From: Acanthosepion esculentum
Taxonomy: Eukaryota > Mollusca > Cephalopoda > Sepiida > Sepiidae
NCBI GenBank assembly: GCA_964036315.1
Contig: CAXIWW010000817.1
Location: 10,203,501 to 10,267,500 of the forward strand
DNA length: 64,000 bases
Direction: 5' to 3'
Shown: positions 21,146 to 35,322 of the stretch, in pieces
Numbering within the stretch: the stretch's first letter is position 1
Layout of the letters: every line of letters starts with the position of its first letter
The notes under the pieces: generated by a model
Database searches by the model: none
What the model was told of the DNA's origin: nothing
Seen by the model: the letters and a program-made list of their open reading frames with translations, nothing else
Position numbers and translations under genes: made by a program

Positions 21146-22890
21146 GTGATCAGAAGCCTTGCTGTCAGATGTAGTTTATTGTCATACCTAGGACTAGTTG
21201 GCACTGTGGTGCTGTTGCGCACATTTGCTATCAGATGTTGGCACTTTTTCTATCAGCTGTTGGCACTTTTGGTATCTGCTGTTGGCACTTGTGTTCTCAG
21301 CTGTTGGCACTTTTGCTATCAGCTGTTTGCACTTTTGCTATCAGCTGTGGTGCTGTTGGCACTTTTGCTATCAACTGGTGTTGATCCCAAGTTTTTATAT
21401 AAACATGTATTTTTATACATTCATAGTGTTTTTTTTTTAGTGGGTGGTCACTATTTGCACATAGCTTGGACCCTTTGTGATCAGAAGCCTTGCTGTCAGA
21501 TGTAGTTTATAGTCATACCTAGGTTTAGTTGGCAATGTGGTGCTGTTGGCACTTTTGCTATCAGCTGTTGGCACTTTTGCTATCAGCTTTTGGCACTTTT
21601 GGTATCAGCTGTTGGCACTTTTGCTATCAGCTGTTGGCACTTTTGCTATCAGCACTGGTGCTGTTCGCACTTTTGCTATCAACTGGTGTTGTTCGCAAGT
21701 TTTTATATAAACATGTATTTTTATACTTTCATAGTGTTTTTTTTTTAGTGGGGTGTCACTATTTGCTCAGAGCTGGGAACCTTTGTGATCAGAAGCCTTG
21801 CTGTCAGATGTAGTTTATAGTCATACCTAGGAATAGTTGGCAATGTGTTGCTGTTGGCACTTTTGCTATCAACTGTTGGCACTTTTGCTATCAGCTGTTG
21901 GCACTTTTGCTATCAGCTGTTGGTATTTTGCTATCAGCTGTTGGCACTTTTGCTATCAGCTTTTGGCACTTTTGCTATCAGCTGTTGGCATTTTGCTATC
22001 AGCTGTTGGCACTTTTGTTATCATCTGTTGGCATTTTTGCTATCAGCTGTTGGCACTTTTCCTATCAGCTGTTGGCACTTTTGGTATCAGCTGTTGGCAC
22101 TTTTGCTATCAGCTGTTGGCACTTTTGGTATTATCATTTGTCACTTTTGCTATCAGCTGTTGGCACTTTTGCTATCAGCTCTGGTGCTGTTGGCACTTTT
22201 GCTATCAACTGGTGTTGTTCGCAAGTTTTTATATTAACATGTATTTTTATACTTTCATAATGTTTTTTTTTAGTGGGGTGTCACTATTTGCTCATAGCTG
22301 GGACCCTTTGTGATCAGAAGCCTTGCTGTCAGATGTAGTTTATAGTCATACCTAGGACTAGTTGGCACTGTGGTGCTGTTGGCACTTTTTCTATCAGCTG
22401 TTGGCACTTTTGCTATCAGCTGTTGGCACTTTTGGTATCAGCTGTTGGCACTTTTGCTATCAGCTGTGGTGCTGTTGGCACTTTTGCTATCAACTGGTGT
22501 TGTTTGCAAGTTTTCATATAAACATGTATTTTTATACTTTCATAGTGTTTTTTTTTAGTGGGGGGTAACTATTTGCTCATAGCTGGAAACCCTTTGTCAT
22601 CAGAAGCATTGCTGTCAGATGTAGTTTATAGTCATACCTAGGACTAGTTGGCACTGTGGTGCTGTTGGCACATTTGCTACTAGCTGTTGGCACTTTTGCT
22701 ATAAGCTGTTGGCTCTTTTGCTATCAGCTGTTGGTACTTTTGCTATCAGCTGTTGGTACTTTTGCTATCAGCTTTTGGCACGTTTGGTATCAGCTGTTGA
22801 CACTTTTCCTATCAGCTGTTGGCACTTTTGCTATCAGCTGTTGGCACTTTTGCTCTCAGCTGTTGGCACTTTTGGTATCAGCTGTTGGCA
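21146..22890 (+). repeat. 2.67-kb-spaced duplication, copy 1
   Basis: It starts in a spacer with a TTTATTGTCATACC variant and a GCTGTTGCGCACATTTGC first subrepeat. Anchors at 21373, 21681, 22206 and 22492 correspond to 24044, 24352, 24812 and 25096. Diagnostic shared variants include GTTGATCCCAAG in place of GTTGTTCGCAAG, the CAGCACTGGTGCTG joint and TTATATTAACATG. Confidence 0.85.
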
Positions 22891-23816
22891 CTTTTGGTAT
22901 CAGCTGTTGGAACTTTTGCTATCAGCTGTTGGCACTTTTGTTATCAGCTCTGGTGCTGTTGGCACTTTTGCTATCAACTGGTGTTGTTCGCAAGTTTTTA
23001 TATAAACATGTATTTTTATACTTTCATTTTGTTTTTTTTTACTGGGGGGTCACTATTTGCTCATAGCTGTGACCTTTGTGATCAGAAGCCTTGCTGTCAG
23101 ATGTAGTTTATAGTCATACCTAGAACTAATCGGCACTGTGGTGCTGTTGGCACTTTTGCTATCAGCTGTTGGCACTTTTGCTATCAGCTGTTGGCACTTT
23201 TGGTATCAGCTGTTGGCACATTTGCTATCAGCTGTTGGCACTTTTGCTATCAGCTTTTGGCACTTTTGGTATCAGCTGTTGGCTCTTTTGCTATCAGCTG
23301 TTTGCACTTTTGCTATCAGCTGTTGGAACTTTTGGTATCATCTGTTGGCACTTTTGCTATCAGCTGTTGGCACTTTTGCTATAAGCTGTTTGCACATTCG
23401 CTATCAGCTGTTGGCACTTTTGCTATCAGCTGTGGTGCTTTTGGCACTTTTGCTATCATCTGGTGTTGTTCGCACGTTTTTATATAAACATGTATTTTTA
23501 TACTTACATAGAGTTTTTTTTTTTAGTGGGGGGTCAATATTTGCTCATAGCTGGGACCCTTTGTGATCAGAAGCCTTGCTGTCAGATGTAGTTTATAGTC
23601 ATACCTAGGACTATTTGGCACTGCGGTGCTGTTGGCACTTTTGCTATCAGCTGTTGGCACGTTTGTTACCAGCTGTTGGCACTTTTGCTATCAGCTGTTG
23701 GCACTTTTGCTATCAACTGGTGTTGTTCGCAAGTTTTTATATAAACATGTATTTTTATACTTTCATAGTGTTTCTTTTTAGTGTGGGTCACTATTTGATC
23801 ATAGCTGGGACCCTTT

Positions 23817-25495
23817 GTGATCAGAAGCCTTGCTGTCAGATGTAGTTTATTGTCATACCTAGGACTAGTTGGCATTGTGGTGCTGTTGCGCACATTTGCT
23901 ATCAGATGTTGGCACTTTTTCTATCAGCTGTTGGCACTTTTGGTATCTGCTGTTGGCACTTTTGTTCTCAGCTGTTGGCACTTTTGCTATCAGCTGTTTG
24001 CACTTTTGCTATCAGCTGTGGTGCTGTTGGCACTTTTGCTATCAACTGGTGTTGATCCCAAGTTTTTATATAAACATGTATTTTTATACATTCATAGTGT
24101 TTTTTTTTTAGTGGGTGGTCACTATTTGCACATAGCTTGGACCCTTTGTGATCAGAAGCCTTGCTGTCAGATGTAGTTTATAGGCATACCTAGGTTTAGT
24201 TGGCAATGTGGTGCTGTTGGCACTTTTGCTATCAGCTGTTGGCACTTTTGCTATCAGCTTTTGGCACTTTTGGTATCAGGTGTTGGCACTTTTGCTATCA
24301 GCTGTTGGCACTTTTGCTATCAGCACTGGTGCTGTTCGCACTTTTGCTATCAACTGGTGTTGTTCGCAAGTTTTTATATAAACATGTATTTTTATACTTT
24401 CATAGTGTTTTTTTTTTAGTGGGGTGTCACTATTTGCTCAGAGCTGGGAACCTTTGTGATCAGAAGCCTTGCTGTCAGATGTAGTTTATAGTCATACCTA
24501 GGAATAGTTGGCAATGTGTTGCTGTTGGCACTTTTGCTATCAGCTGTTGGCACTTTTGCTATCAGCTGTTGGCACTTTTGCTATCAGCTGTTGGTATTTT
24601 GCTATCAGCTGTTGGCACTTTTGCTATCAGCTTTTGGCACTTTTGCTATCAGCTGTTGGCATTTTGCTATCAGCTGTTAGCACTTTTGTTATCATCTGTT
24701 GGCATTTTTGCTATCAGCTGTTGGCACTTTTCCTATCAGCTGTTGGCACTTTTGGTATCAGCTGTTGGCACTTTTGCTATCAGCTCTGGTGCTGTTGGCA
24801 CTTTTGCTATCAACTGGTGTTGTTCGCAAGTTTTTATATTAACATGTATTTTTATACTTTCATAATGTTTTTTTTTAGTGGGGTGTCACTATTTGCTCAT
24901 AGCTGGGACCCTTTGAGATCAGAAGCCTTGCTGTCAGATGTAGTTTATAGTCATACCTAGGACTAGTTGGCACTGTGGTGCTGTTGGCACTTTTTCTATC
25001 AGCTGTTGGCACTTTTGCTATCAGCTGTTGGCACTTTTGGTATCAGCTGTTGGCACTTTTGCTATCAGCTGTGGTGCTGTTGGCACTTTTGCTATCAACT
25101 GGTGTTGTTTGCAAGTTTTCATATAAACATGTATTTTTATACTTTCATAATGTTTTTTTTTTAGTGGGGGGTAACTATTTGCTCATAGCTGGAAACCCTT
25201 TGTCATCAGAAGCATTGCTGTCAGATGTAGTTTATAGTCATACCTAGGACAAGTTGGCACTGTGGTGCTGTTGGCACATTTGCTACTAGCTGTTGGCACT
25301 TTTGCTATAAGCTGTTGGCTCTTTTGCTATCAACTGTTGGTACTTTTGCTATCAGCTGTTGGTACTTTTGCTATCAGCTTTTGGCACGTTTGGTATCAGC
25401 TGTTGACACTTTTCCTATCAGCTGTTGGCACTTTTGCTATCAGCTGTTGGCACTTTTGCTGTCAGCTGTTGGCACTTTTGGTATCAGCTGTTTGC
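23817..25495 (+). repeat. 2.67-kb-spaced duplication, copy 2
   Basis: It matches 21146-22890 with an offset of 2671 bp for the first 0.9 kb and about 2605 bp afterwards. The 66-bp change equals three 22-mers lost from the long run corresponding to 21840-22200. Similarity fades after about 25490. The unduplicated interval 22891-23816 has anchors at 22976, 23458 and 23715. Confidence 0.85.
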
Positions 25496-28400
25496 ACTTT
25501 TGCTATCAGCTGTTGGCACTTTTGCTACAGCTGTTGGCACTTTTGCTATCAGCTGTGGTGCTGTTGGCACTTTTGCTATCAACTGATGTTGTTCGCAAGT
25601 TTTTATATAAACATGTATTTTTATACTTTCATATTTTTTTTTTAATGGGGGGTAACTATTTGCTCATAGCTGGGACCCTTTGTGATCAGAAGCCTTGCTG
25701 TCAGATGTAGTTTATAGTCATACCTAGGACTATTTGGCAATGTGGTGCTGTTGGCACTTTTGCTATCAGCTGTTGGCACTTTTGCTATCAGCTATTGGCA
25801 CTTTTTCTATCAGCTGTTGGCACTTTTGCTATCAGCTGTTGGCACTTTTGCTATCAGCTGTGGTGCTGTTGGCACTTTTGCTATCAACTGGTGTTGTTCG
25901 CAAGTTTTTATATAAACATGTATTTTTATACTTTCATAGTGTTTTCTTTTTTAGTGGGGGGTCACTATTTGCTCAAAGCTGGGACTCTTTGTGATCAGAA
26001 TACTTGCTGTCAGATGTAGTTTATAGTCATACCTAGGACTAGTTGACACTGTGGTGCTGTTGGCACTTTTGCTATCAGCTGTTGGCACTTTTGCTATCAG
26101 CTGTTGGCACTTTTGCTATCAGCGCTTGGCATTTTTGCTATCGGCTTTTGGCACTTTTGGTATCAGCTGTTGGGACTTTTGTTATCAGCTGGGGTGCTGT
26201 TGGCACTTTTGCTATCAACTGGTGTTGTTCGCAAGTTTTTATATAAACATGTATTTTTATACTTTCATAGAGTTTTCTTTTAGTGGGGGTAACTATTTGC
26301 TCATAGCTGGGACCCTTTGTGTTCAGAAGCCTAGCTGTCAGATGTTGTTTATAGTCATACCTAGGACTATTTGGTACTGTGGTGCTGTTGGCACTTTTCC
26401 TATCAGCTGTTGGCACTTTTGCTATCTGCTGTTCTCACTTTTGCTATCAGCATTTGGCACTTTTGGTATCAGCTATTTGCACATTTGCTATCAGCGGTTG
26501 GCATTTTTGCTATCAGCTGTTGGCACTTTTGGTATCATCTGTTGGAACTTTTGCTATCAGCTGTTGGCACTTTTGCTATCAGCTTTTGGCACTTTTGCTA
26601 TCAGCTGTTGGCACTTTTGCTATCAGCTGTTGGCACTTTTGCTATCAGCTGTTGGCACTTTTGCTATCAGCTGTTGGCACTTTTGCTATCAGCTGGGGTG
26701 CTGTTGGCACTTTTGCTATCAACTGGTGTTGTTCGCAAGTTTTTATATAAACATGTATTTTTATGCTTTCATAGTGGTTTTTTTTTTTAGTGGGGGGTCA
26801 CTATTTGCTCATAGCTGGGACCCTTTGTGATCAGAAGTCTTGCTGTCAGATGTAGTTTATAGTAATACCTAGGACTATTTGGCACTGCGGTGCTGTTGGC
26901 ACTTTTGCTATCAGCTGTTGGTACTTTTGCTATCAGCTGTTCGCACTTTTGCTATCAGCTGTTGGCACTTTTGCTATCAACTGGTGTTGTTCGCAAGTTT
27001 TTGTATAAACATGTATTTTTATACTTTCATAGTGTTTTTTTTAGTGGGGGTCACTATTTGCTCATAGCTGGGACCCTTTGTGATCAGAAGCCTTGCTGTC
27101 AGATGTAGTTTATAGTCATACCTAGGACTAGTTGGCACTGTGGTGCTGTTGGCACATATGCTATCAGATGTTGGCACTTTTGCTATCAGCTGTTGGCACT
27201 TTTGGTATCTGCTGTTTGAACTTTTGTTATCATCTGCTGGCACTTTTGCTATCAGCTGATGGCACTTTTGATATCAGCTGTGGTGCTGTTGTCACTTTTG
27301 CTATCAACTGGTGTTGCTCGCAAGTTTTTATATAAACATGTATTTTTATACATTCATAGTCTTTTTTTTTTAGTGGGGGGTCACTATTTGCACATACCTG
27401 GGACCCTTTGTGATCAGAAGCTTTGCTGTCAGATGTAGTTTATAGTCATACCTAGGACTATTTGGCACTGCGGTGCTGTTGGCACTTTTGCTATCAGCTG
27501 TTGGCACTTTTGCTATCACCTGTTCGCACTTTTGCTATCAGCTTTTGGCACTTTTGCTATCAACTGGTGTTGTTCGCAAGTTTTTATATAAACATGTATT
27601 TTTATACTTTCATAGTGTTTTTTTTTAGTGGGGGTCACTAATTGCTCATAGATGGGACCCATTGTGATCAGAAGCCTTGCTGTCAGATGTAGTTTATAGT
27701 CATACCTAGGACTATTTGGCACTGCGGTGCTGTTGGCACTTTTGCTATCAGCTGTTGGCACTTTTGCTATCACCTGTTCGCACTTTTTCTATCAGCTTTT
27801 GGCACTTTTGCTATCAACTGGTGTTGTTCGCAAGTTTTTATATAAACATGTATTTTTATACTTTCATAGTGTTTTTTTAGTGGGGGTCACTAATTGCTCA
27901 TAGCTGGGACCCTTAGTGATCAGAAGCCTTGCTGTCAGATGTAGTTTATAGTCATACCTAGGACTAGTTGGCAATGTGGTGCTGTTGGCACATTTGCTAT
28001 CAACTGTTGGCACTTTTGCTATCAGCTGTTGGCACTTTTGCTATCATCTGTTGGCATTTTGCTATCAGCTGTTGGCACTTTTGCTATCAGCTGTTGGCAC
28101 TTTTGCTATCAGCTGTTGGCACTTTTGCTATCAGCTGTGGTGCTGTTGGCACTTTTGCTATCAACTAGTGTTGTTCGCAAGTTTTTATATAAACATGTAT
28201 TTTTATACTTTCATAGTGTTTTCTTTTTTAGTGGGGTGTCACTATTTGCTAAAAGCTGGGACCATTTGTGATCAGACGCCTTGTTGTCAGATGTAGTTTA
28301 TAGTCATAACAAGGACTAGTTGGCAATGTGGTGCTGTTGGCACTTTTGCTATCAGCTGTTGGCACTTTTGCTATCAGCTGTTGGCACTTTTTCTATCAGC

Positions 28401-30699
28401 TGTTGGCACTTTTGCTATGAGCTGTTGGCTGTTATCAGCTGTGGTGCTGTTGGCACTTTTGCTATCAACTGGTATTGTTCGCAAGTTTTTATATAAACAT
28501 GTATTTTTATACTTTCATTTTTTTTTTTTTAGTGGGGGGGCACTATTTGCTGATTGCTGGGACCCTTTCTGATCAGAAGCCTTCCTGTCAGATCTAGTTT
28601 ATAGTCATACCTAGGACTAGTTGGCACTATGGTGCTGAGTGCACTTTTGCTATCAGCTGTTGGCACTTTTGCTATCAGCTGTTGGCACTTTTGCTATCAG
28701 CTGTTGGCACTTTTTCTATCAGCTTTTGGCACTTTTGCTATGAGCTGTTGGCACTTTTGCCATCAGCTGTGGTGCTGTTGGCACTTTTGCTATCAACTGG
28801 TGTTGTTCGCAAGTTTTTATATAAACATGTATTTTTATAATTTCATAGTGTTTTTTTTTTTAGTGGGGGTCACTATTTGCTCATAGCTGGGACCCTTTGT
28901 GATCAGAAGCCTTGCTGTCAGATGTAGTTTATAATCATACCTAGGACTAGTTGGCACTGTGGTGCTGTTGGCACTTTTGCTATCAGCTGTTGGCACTTTT
29001 GCTATCATCTGTTGGCACTTTTGCTATCAGCTGTGGTCCTGTTGGCACTTTTGCTATCAACTCGTGTTGTTTGCAAGTTTTTATATAAACATGTATTTTT
29101 ATACATTCATAGTGTTTTTTTTTTTTAGTGGGGTTCACTATTTGCTCATAGCTTGGACCCTTTGTGATCAAAAGCCTTGCTGTCAGATGTAGTTTATTGT
29201 CATACCTTGGACAAGTTGGCAATGTGGTGCTGTTGGCACTTTTGCTATTAGCTGTTGGCACTTTTGCTATCAGCTGTGGTGCTGTTGGCACTTTTGCTAT
29301 CAACTGGTGTTGTTCGCAAGTTTTTATATGAACATGTATATTTATACTTTCATAGTGTGTTTTGATTTTAATGGGGGGTCACTATTTGCTCATAGCTGGG
29401 ACCCTTTGTGATTAGAAGACTTGCTGTCAGATGTAGTTTATAGTCATACCTAGGACTAGTTGGCACTGTGGTGCTGTTGGCACTTTTGCTATCAGCTCTT
29501 GGCACGTTTACTATCAGCTGTTGGCACTTTTGCTATCAGCTGTGGTGATGTTGGCACTTTTGCTATCAACTGGTGTTGTTCGCAGGTTTTTATATAAACA
29601 TGTATTTTTATATTTTCATAGTGTTTTTTTTTAGTGGGGGGTCAGTATTTGCTCATAGCTGGGACACTTTGTGATCAGAAGCCTTGCTGTCAGATGTAGA
29701 TTATAATCATACCTAGGACTAGTTGGCACTGTGGTGCTGTTGGCACTTTTGCTATCAGCTGTTGGCACATTTGCTATAAGCTGTTGGCACTTTTGCTATC
29801 AGCTGTTGGCACTTTTGCTATCTGCTGTTGGCACCTTTGTTATCAGCTGTGGTGCTGTTGGCACTTTTGCTATCAACTGGTGTTGTTCGCAAGTTTTTAT
29901 ATAAACATGTATTTTTATACATTCATAGTGTTTTTTTTTATTGGGGGGTCACTATTTGCTCATAGCTGGGACCCTTTGTGAACAGAAGCCTTGCTGTCAG
30001 ATGTAGTTTAGAATCATACCTAGGATTATTTAGCACTGTGGTGCTGTTGGCACTTTTGCTATCAGCTGTTGGCACTTTTGCTATCAGCTGTTGGCACTTT
30101 TGCTATCATCTGGTGGCACTTCTGCTATCAGCTGTGGTGATGTTGGCACTTTTGCTATCAACTGGTGTTGTTCGCAAGTTTTTATATAAACATGTATTTT
30201 TATATTTTCATAGTTTTTTTTTTTTAGTGGGGGGACACTTTTTGCTCATAGCTGGGACCCTTTGTGATCAGAAGCCTTGCTGTCAGATGTAGTTTATAGT
30301 CATACCTAGGACTAGTTTGCACTGTGGTGCTGTTGGCACTTTTGCTATCAGCTGTTGGCACTTTTGCTATCAGCTGTTGGCACTTTTGCTATCAGCTGTT
30401 GGCACTTTTGGTATCAGCTTTTGGCACTTTTGCTACCAGCTGGTGGCACTTTTGCTATCAGCTGTTGGCACTTTTGTTATCAGCTGTTGGCACATTTGCT
30501 ATCAGCTGTGGTGCTGTTGGCACTTTTGCTATCAACTGGTGTTGTTCGCAAGTTTTTATATAAATATGTATTTTTATACATTCATAGTGTTTTTATTTTA
30601 GTGGGGGTCACTATTTGCACATAGCTGGGACCCTTTGTGATCAGAAGCCTTGCTGTCAGATGTAGTTTATAGTCATACCTACGACTAGTTGGCAATGTG

Positions 30700-31345
30700 G
30701 TGCTGTTGGCACTTTTGCTATCAGCTGTTGGCACTTTTGCTATCAGCTGTTGGAACTTTTGCTATCAGCTGTTGGCACATTTGCTATCAGCTTTTGGCAT
30801 TTTGCTATCAGCTGTTGGCACTTTTTTCTATCAGCTGTTGGCACTTTTGTTATCAGCTGTTGGCACATTTGCTATCAGCTTTTGGCACTTTTGCTATCAG
30901 CTGTTGGCACTTTTGCTATCAGCTGTTGGCACTTTTGCTATCAGCTGTTGGCACCTTTGGTATGATCTGTTCGAACTTTTGCTATCAGCTGTTGGCACAT
31001 TTGCTATCAGCTGTTGGCACTTTTGCTATCAGCAGTTGGCACTTTTGCTATCAGCTTTCGGCACATTTGGTATCAGCTGTTGGCACTTTTGCTATCAGCT
31101 GTTGGCACTTTTTCTATCAGCTGTTGGCACTTTTGCTATCAGCTTTTGGCACTTTTGGTATCAGCTGATGGCACTTTGGCTATCAGCTGTTGGCACTTTT
31201 GCTATCAGCTGTGGAGCTGTTGGCAATTTTGCTATCAGCTGTTGGCACTTTTGCTATCAGCTGCTGGCACTTTTGCTATCAGCTGTTGGCACTTTTGCTA
31301 TCAGTTTTGGCACGTTTGCTATCAGCTGTTGGCACTTTTGCTATC
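30700..31345 (+). repeat. Long run of about 29 22-mers
   Basis: A continuous run of 22-mers between the spacers whose anchors are 30534 and 31346. It contains short monomers (for example TTTTGGCATTTTGC near 30795) and an internal GTGGAGCTG joint near 31210, which suggests two former units merged by loss of a spacer. Confidence 0.8.
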
Positions 31346-31994
31346 AACTGGTGTTGTTCACAAGTTTTTATATAAACATGAATTTTTATACTTTCATAGT
31401 GTTTTTTTTTTAGTGGGGGGTCACTATTTGCTCATAGCTGGGACCCTTTGTGATCAGAAGCCTTACTGTCGGATGTAGTTTATAGTCATACCTAGGACTA
31501 GTTGGCACTGTTGTGCTATTGTCACTTTTGCTATCAGCTGTTGGCACTTTTGCTATCAGCTTTTGGCACTTTTGCTATCAGCTGTTGGCACTTTTGCTAT
31601 CAGCTGTGGTGCTTTTGGCACTTTTGCTATCAACTGGAGTTGTTCGCAAGTTTTTATATAAACATGTATTTTTATACTTTCATAGTGTTTTTTTTTAGTG
31701 GGGGGTAACTATTTGCTCATAGCTGGGACAATTTGTGATCAGAAGCCTTGCTGTCAGATGTAGTTTATAGTCATACCTAGGACTAGTTGGCAATGTGGTG
31801 CTGTTGGCACTTTTGCTATCAGCTGTTGGCACTTTTGCTAGCAGCTATTGGCACTTTTGCTATCAGCTGTGGTGCTGTTGGCACTTTTGCTATCAACTGG
31901 TGTTGTTCGCAAGTTTTTATATAAACATGTATTTTTATACTTTCATAGTGTGTTTTTTTTTAGTGGGGTGTCACTATTTGCTCATAGCTTGGAC

Positions 31995-32015
31995 CCTTTG
32001 TGATCAGATGTAGTT
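31995..32015 (+). repeat. Spacer with 15-bp deletion between direct CAG repeats
   Basis: The spacer reads TGATCAGATGTAG where other units have TGATCAGAAGCCTTGCTGTC followed by AGATGTAG. The missing bases lie between two TCAGA direct repeats, as expected for slippage or short-homology deletion. Confidence 0.85.
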
Positions 32016-35000
32016 TATAGTTATACCTAGTACTAGTTAGCACTGTGGTGCTGTTGGCACTTTTTCTATCAGCTGTTGGCACTTTTGGTATCATCTGTTG
32101 GCACTTTTGCTATCAGCGGTTGGCACTTTTGCTATCAGCTGTTGGCACTTTTGATATCAGCTTTTGGCACTTTTGCTATCAGCTGTTGGCACTTTTGCTA
32201 TCAGCTGTTGGCACTTTTGCTATCAGCGGTTGGCACTTTTACTATCAGCTTTTGGCACATTTGCTATCAGCTGTTGGCACTTTTGCTATCAGCTTTTGTC
32301 ACTTTTGCTATCATCTGTTGGCACTTTTGCAATCAGCTGTTGGCACGTTTGCTATCATCTGTTGGCACTTTTGCTATCAGCTGTTGGCACTTTTGCTATC
32401 AGCTGTTGAACTTTTGCTATCAGCTGTTTGCACTTTTGCTAGCAGCTGTGGTGCTGTTGGCACTTTTGCTATCAACTGGTGTTGTTCGCAAGTTTTTATA
32501 TAAACATGTATTTTTATACATTCATAGTGTTTTTTTATAGTTGTGGGTCACTATTTGCTCATAGCTGGGACCCTTTGTGATCAGAAGCGTTGCTGTCAGA
32601 TGTAGTTTTAGTCATACCTAGGACTAGTTGGAACTGTGGTACTGTTGGCACTTTTGCTATCAGCTGTTGGCACTTTTGGTATCAGCTCTTGGCACTTTTG
32701 CTATCAGCAGTTGGCACTTTTGCTATCAGCTGTTGGCACTTTTGCTATCATCTGTTGGCACTTTTGTTATCAGCTGTGGTGCTGTTGGCACTTTTGCTAT
32801 CAACTGGTGTTGTTAGCAAGTTTTTATATAAACATATATTTTTTACATTCATAGTGTTTTTTTTTAGTGGGGGGTCACTATTTGCTCATAGCTGGGACCC
32901 TTTGTGATCAGAAGCCTTGCTGTCAGATGTAGTTTATAGTCATACCTTGGACTAGTTGGCCATATGGTGCTGTTGGCACTTTTGCTATCTGCTGTTGGCA
33001 CTTTTGTTATCAGCTGTGGTGCTGTTGGCACTTTTGCTATCAATTGGTGTTGTTCGCAAGTTTTTATATAAACATGTATTTTTATACATTCATAGTGTGT
33101 TTTTTTTAGTGGGGGGTCACTATTTGCTCATAGCTGGCACCCTTTGTGATCAGAAGCCTTGCTGTCAGATGTTGTTTATAGTCATACCTAGGACTAGTTG
33201 GCACTGTGGTGCTGTTGGCACTTTTGCTATCAGCTGTTGGCACTTTTGCTATCACCTGTTGGCACTTTTGGTATCAGCTGTTGGCACTTTTGCTATCAGC
33301 AGTTTGAACTTTTGCTATCAGCTGTTGGCACATTAGCTATCAGCTGTTGGCACTTTTGATATCAGCTTTTGGCACTTTTGGTATCGGCTGTTGGCACTTT
33401 TGCTATCAGCTGTTGGCACTTTTGCTATCAGCTGTTGGCAATTTTGCTATCAGCTTTCGGCACTTTTGGTATCAGCTGTTGGCACTTTTGCTATCAGCTG
33501 TTGGCACTTTTGCTATCAGCTGTGGTGCTGTTGGCACTTTTTTTATCAACTGGTGTTGTTCGCAAGTTTTTATATAAAAATGTATTTTTATACTTTCATA
33601 GTGTTTTTTTTAGTGGGGGGTCACTATTTGCTCATAGCTGGGACCCTTTATGATCAAAAGCCTTGCTGTCAGATGTAGTTTATAGTCATACCTAGGACTA
33701 GTTGGCAATGTCGAGCTGTTGGCACTTTTGCTATCAGCTGTTGGCACTTTTGTTATCAGCTGTTGGCACTTTTGCTATCAGCTGTTGGCACTTTTGCTAT
33801 CAGCTGTTGGCACTTTTGCTATCAGCTCTGGTTCTGTTGGCACATTTGCTATCAACTAGTGTTGTTCGCAAGTTTTTATATAAACATGTATTTTTATACA
33901 TTCATAATGTTTTTTTTTTAGTGGGGGGTCACTATTTGCTCATAGCTGGGACCCTTAGTGATCAGAAGCCTTGCTGTCAGATGTAGTTTATTGTCATACC
34001 TAGGACTAGTTGGCAATGTGGTGCTTTTGGCACTTTTGCAATCAGCTGTTGGCTCTTTTGCTATCAGCTCTTGGCACTTTTGCTCTCAGCTGTTGGCACT
34101 ATTGCTATCAACTGTGGTGCTGTTGGCACTTTTGCTATCAACTGGTGCTGTTCGCAAGTTTTTATATAAACATGTATTTTTATACTTTCATAGTGTTTTT
34201 TTTTAGTGGGGGGTAACTATTTGCTCATAGCTGGGACCCTTTGTGATCAGAAGCCTTGCTGTCAAATGTAGTTTATAATCATACCTAGGACTAGTTGGCA
34301 CTGAGTGCTGTTGGCACTTTTGCTATCAGCTGTTGGCACTTTTGTTATCAGCTGTTGGCACTTTTGCTATCAGCTGTTGGCACTTTAGCTATCAGCTCTT
34401 GGCACTTTTGCTGTCAGGTGTTGGCACTTTTGCCTTCAGCTGTGGTGCTGTTGGCACTTTTGCTATCAACTGGTGTTGTTCGCAAGTTTTTATATAAACA
34501 TCTTTTTTTATAATTTCATAGTGTTTTTTTTTTAGTGGGGGGTCACTATTTGCTCATAGCTGGGACCCTTTGTGATCAGAAGCCTTGCTGTCAGATGTAG
34601 TTTATAGTCATACCTAGGACTAGTTGGCACTGTTGTGCTGTTGGCACTTTTGCTATCAGCTGTTAGCACTTTTGCTATGAGCTGTGGTGCTGTTGACACT
34701 TTTGCTATCAACTGGTGTTGTTCGTAAGTTTTTATATAAACATGTATTTTTATACTTTCATAGTGTTTGTTTTAGTGGGGGGTCACTATTTGCTCGTAGC
34801 TGGGACCCTTTGTGATCAGTAGCCTTTCTGTCAGATGTAGTTTATAGTCATACCTAGGACTAGTTGGCACTGTGGTGCTGTTGGCACTTTTGCTATCAGC
34901 TTTTGGCATTTTGCTATCAGCAGTTGGCACTTTTGCTATCAGCTGTTGGCACATTTGCTATCAGCTGTTGGCACTTTTTCTATCAGCTGTAGTGCTGTTG

Positions 35001-35322
35001 GCACTTTTGCTATAGACTGGTGTTGTTCGCAAGTTTTTATATAAACATGTATTTTTATACATTCATAGTGTTTTTTTTTAGTGGGGGGGTCCCTATTTGC
35101 TCATAGCTGAGACCCTTTGTGATAAGAAGCCTTGCAGTCATATGTAGATTATAGTCATACCTAGCACTAGTTGGCAATGTGGTGCTGTTGGCACTTTTGC
35201 TATCAGCTTTTGGCATTTTGCTATCAGCTGTTGGCACTATTGCAATCAGCTGTTGGCACTTTTGCGATCAGCTGTGTTGCTGTTGGGACTTTTGCTATCA
35301 ACTGCTGTTGTTCGCATGTTTT

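Larger units (their letters stand above)
25496..35322 (+). repeat. Array C block with spacer anchors 25581-35300
   Basis: Anchors lie at 25581, 25886, 26216, 26721, 26979, 27306, 27562, 27816, 28163, 28466, 28795, 29059, 29302, 29568, 29875, 30160, 30534, 31346, 31632, 31895, 32474, 32802, 33042, 33548, 33854, 34140, 34468, 34710, 35015 and 35300. The longest open frame of the window (26051-26830, 259 codons) crosses a spacer here without a stop; it is low-complexity repeat translation and is not called a gene. Two adjacent units at about 27460-27960 are near copies with a 254-bp spacing. Confidence 0.85.

Noticed and set aside
26051..26830. 259-codon open frame, longest in the window
   Set aside because: It is a translation of two 22-mer blocks and a spacer. 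The peptide is a 22-residue hydrophobic cycle from a repeat open in all three frames, with no domain, and its length tracks 22-mer number.
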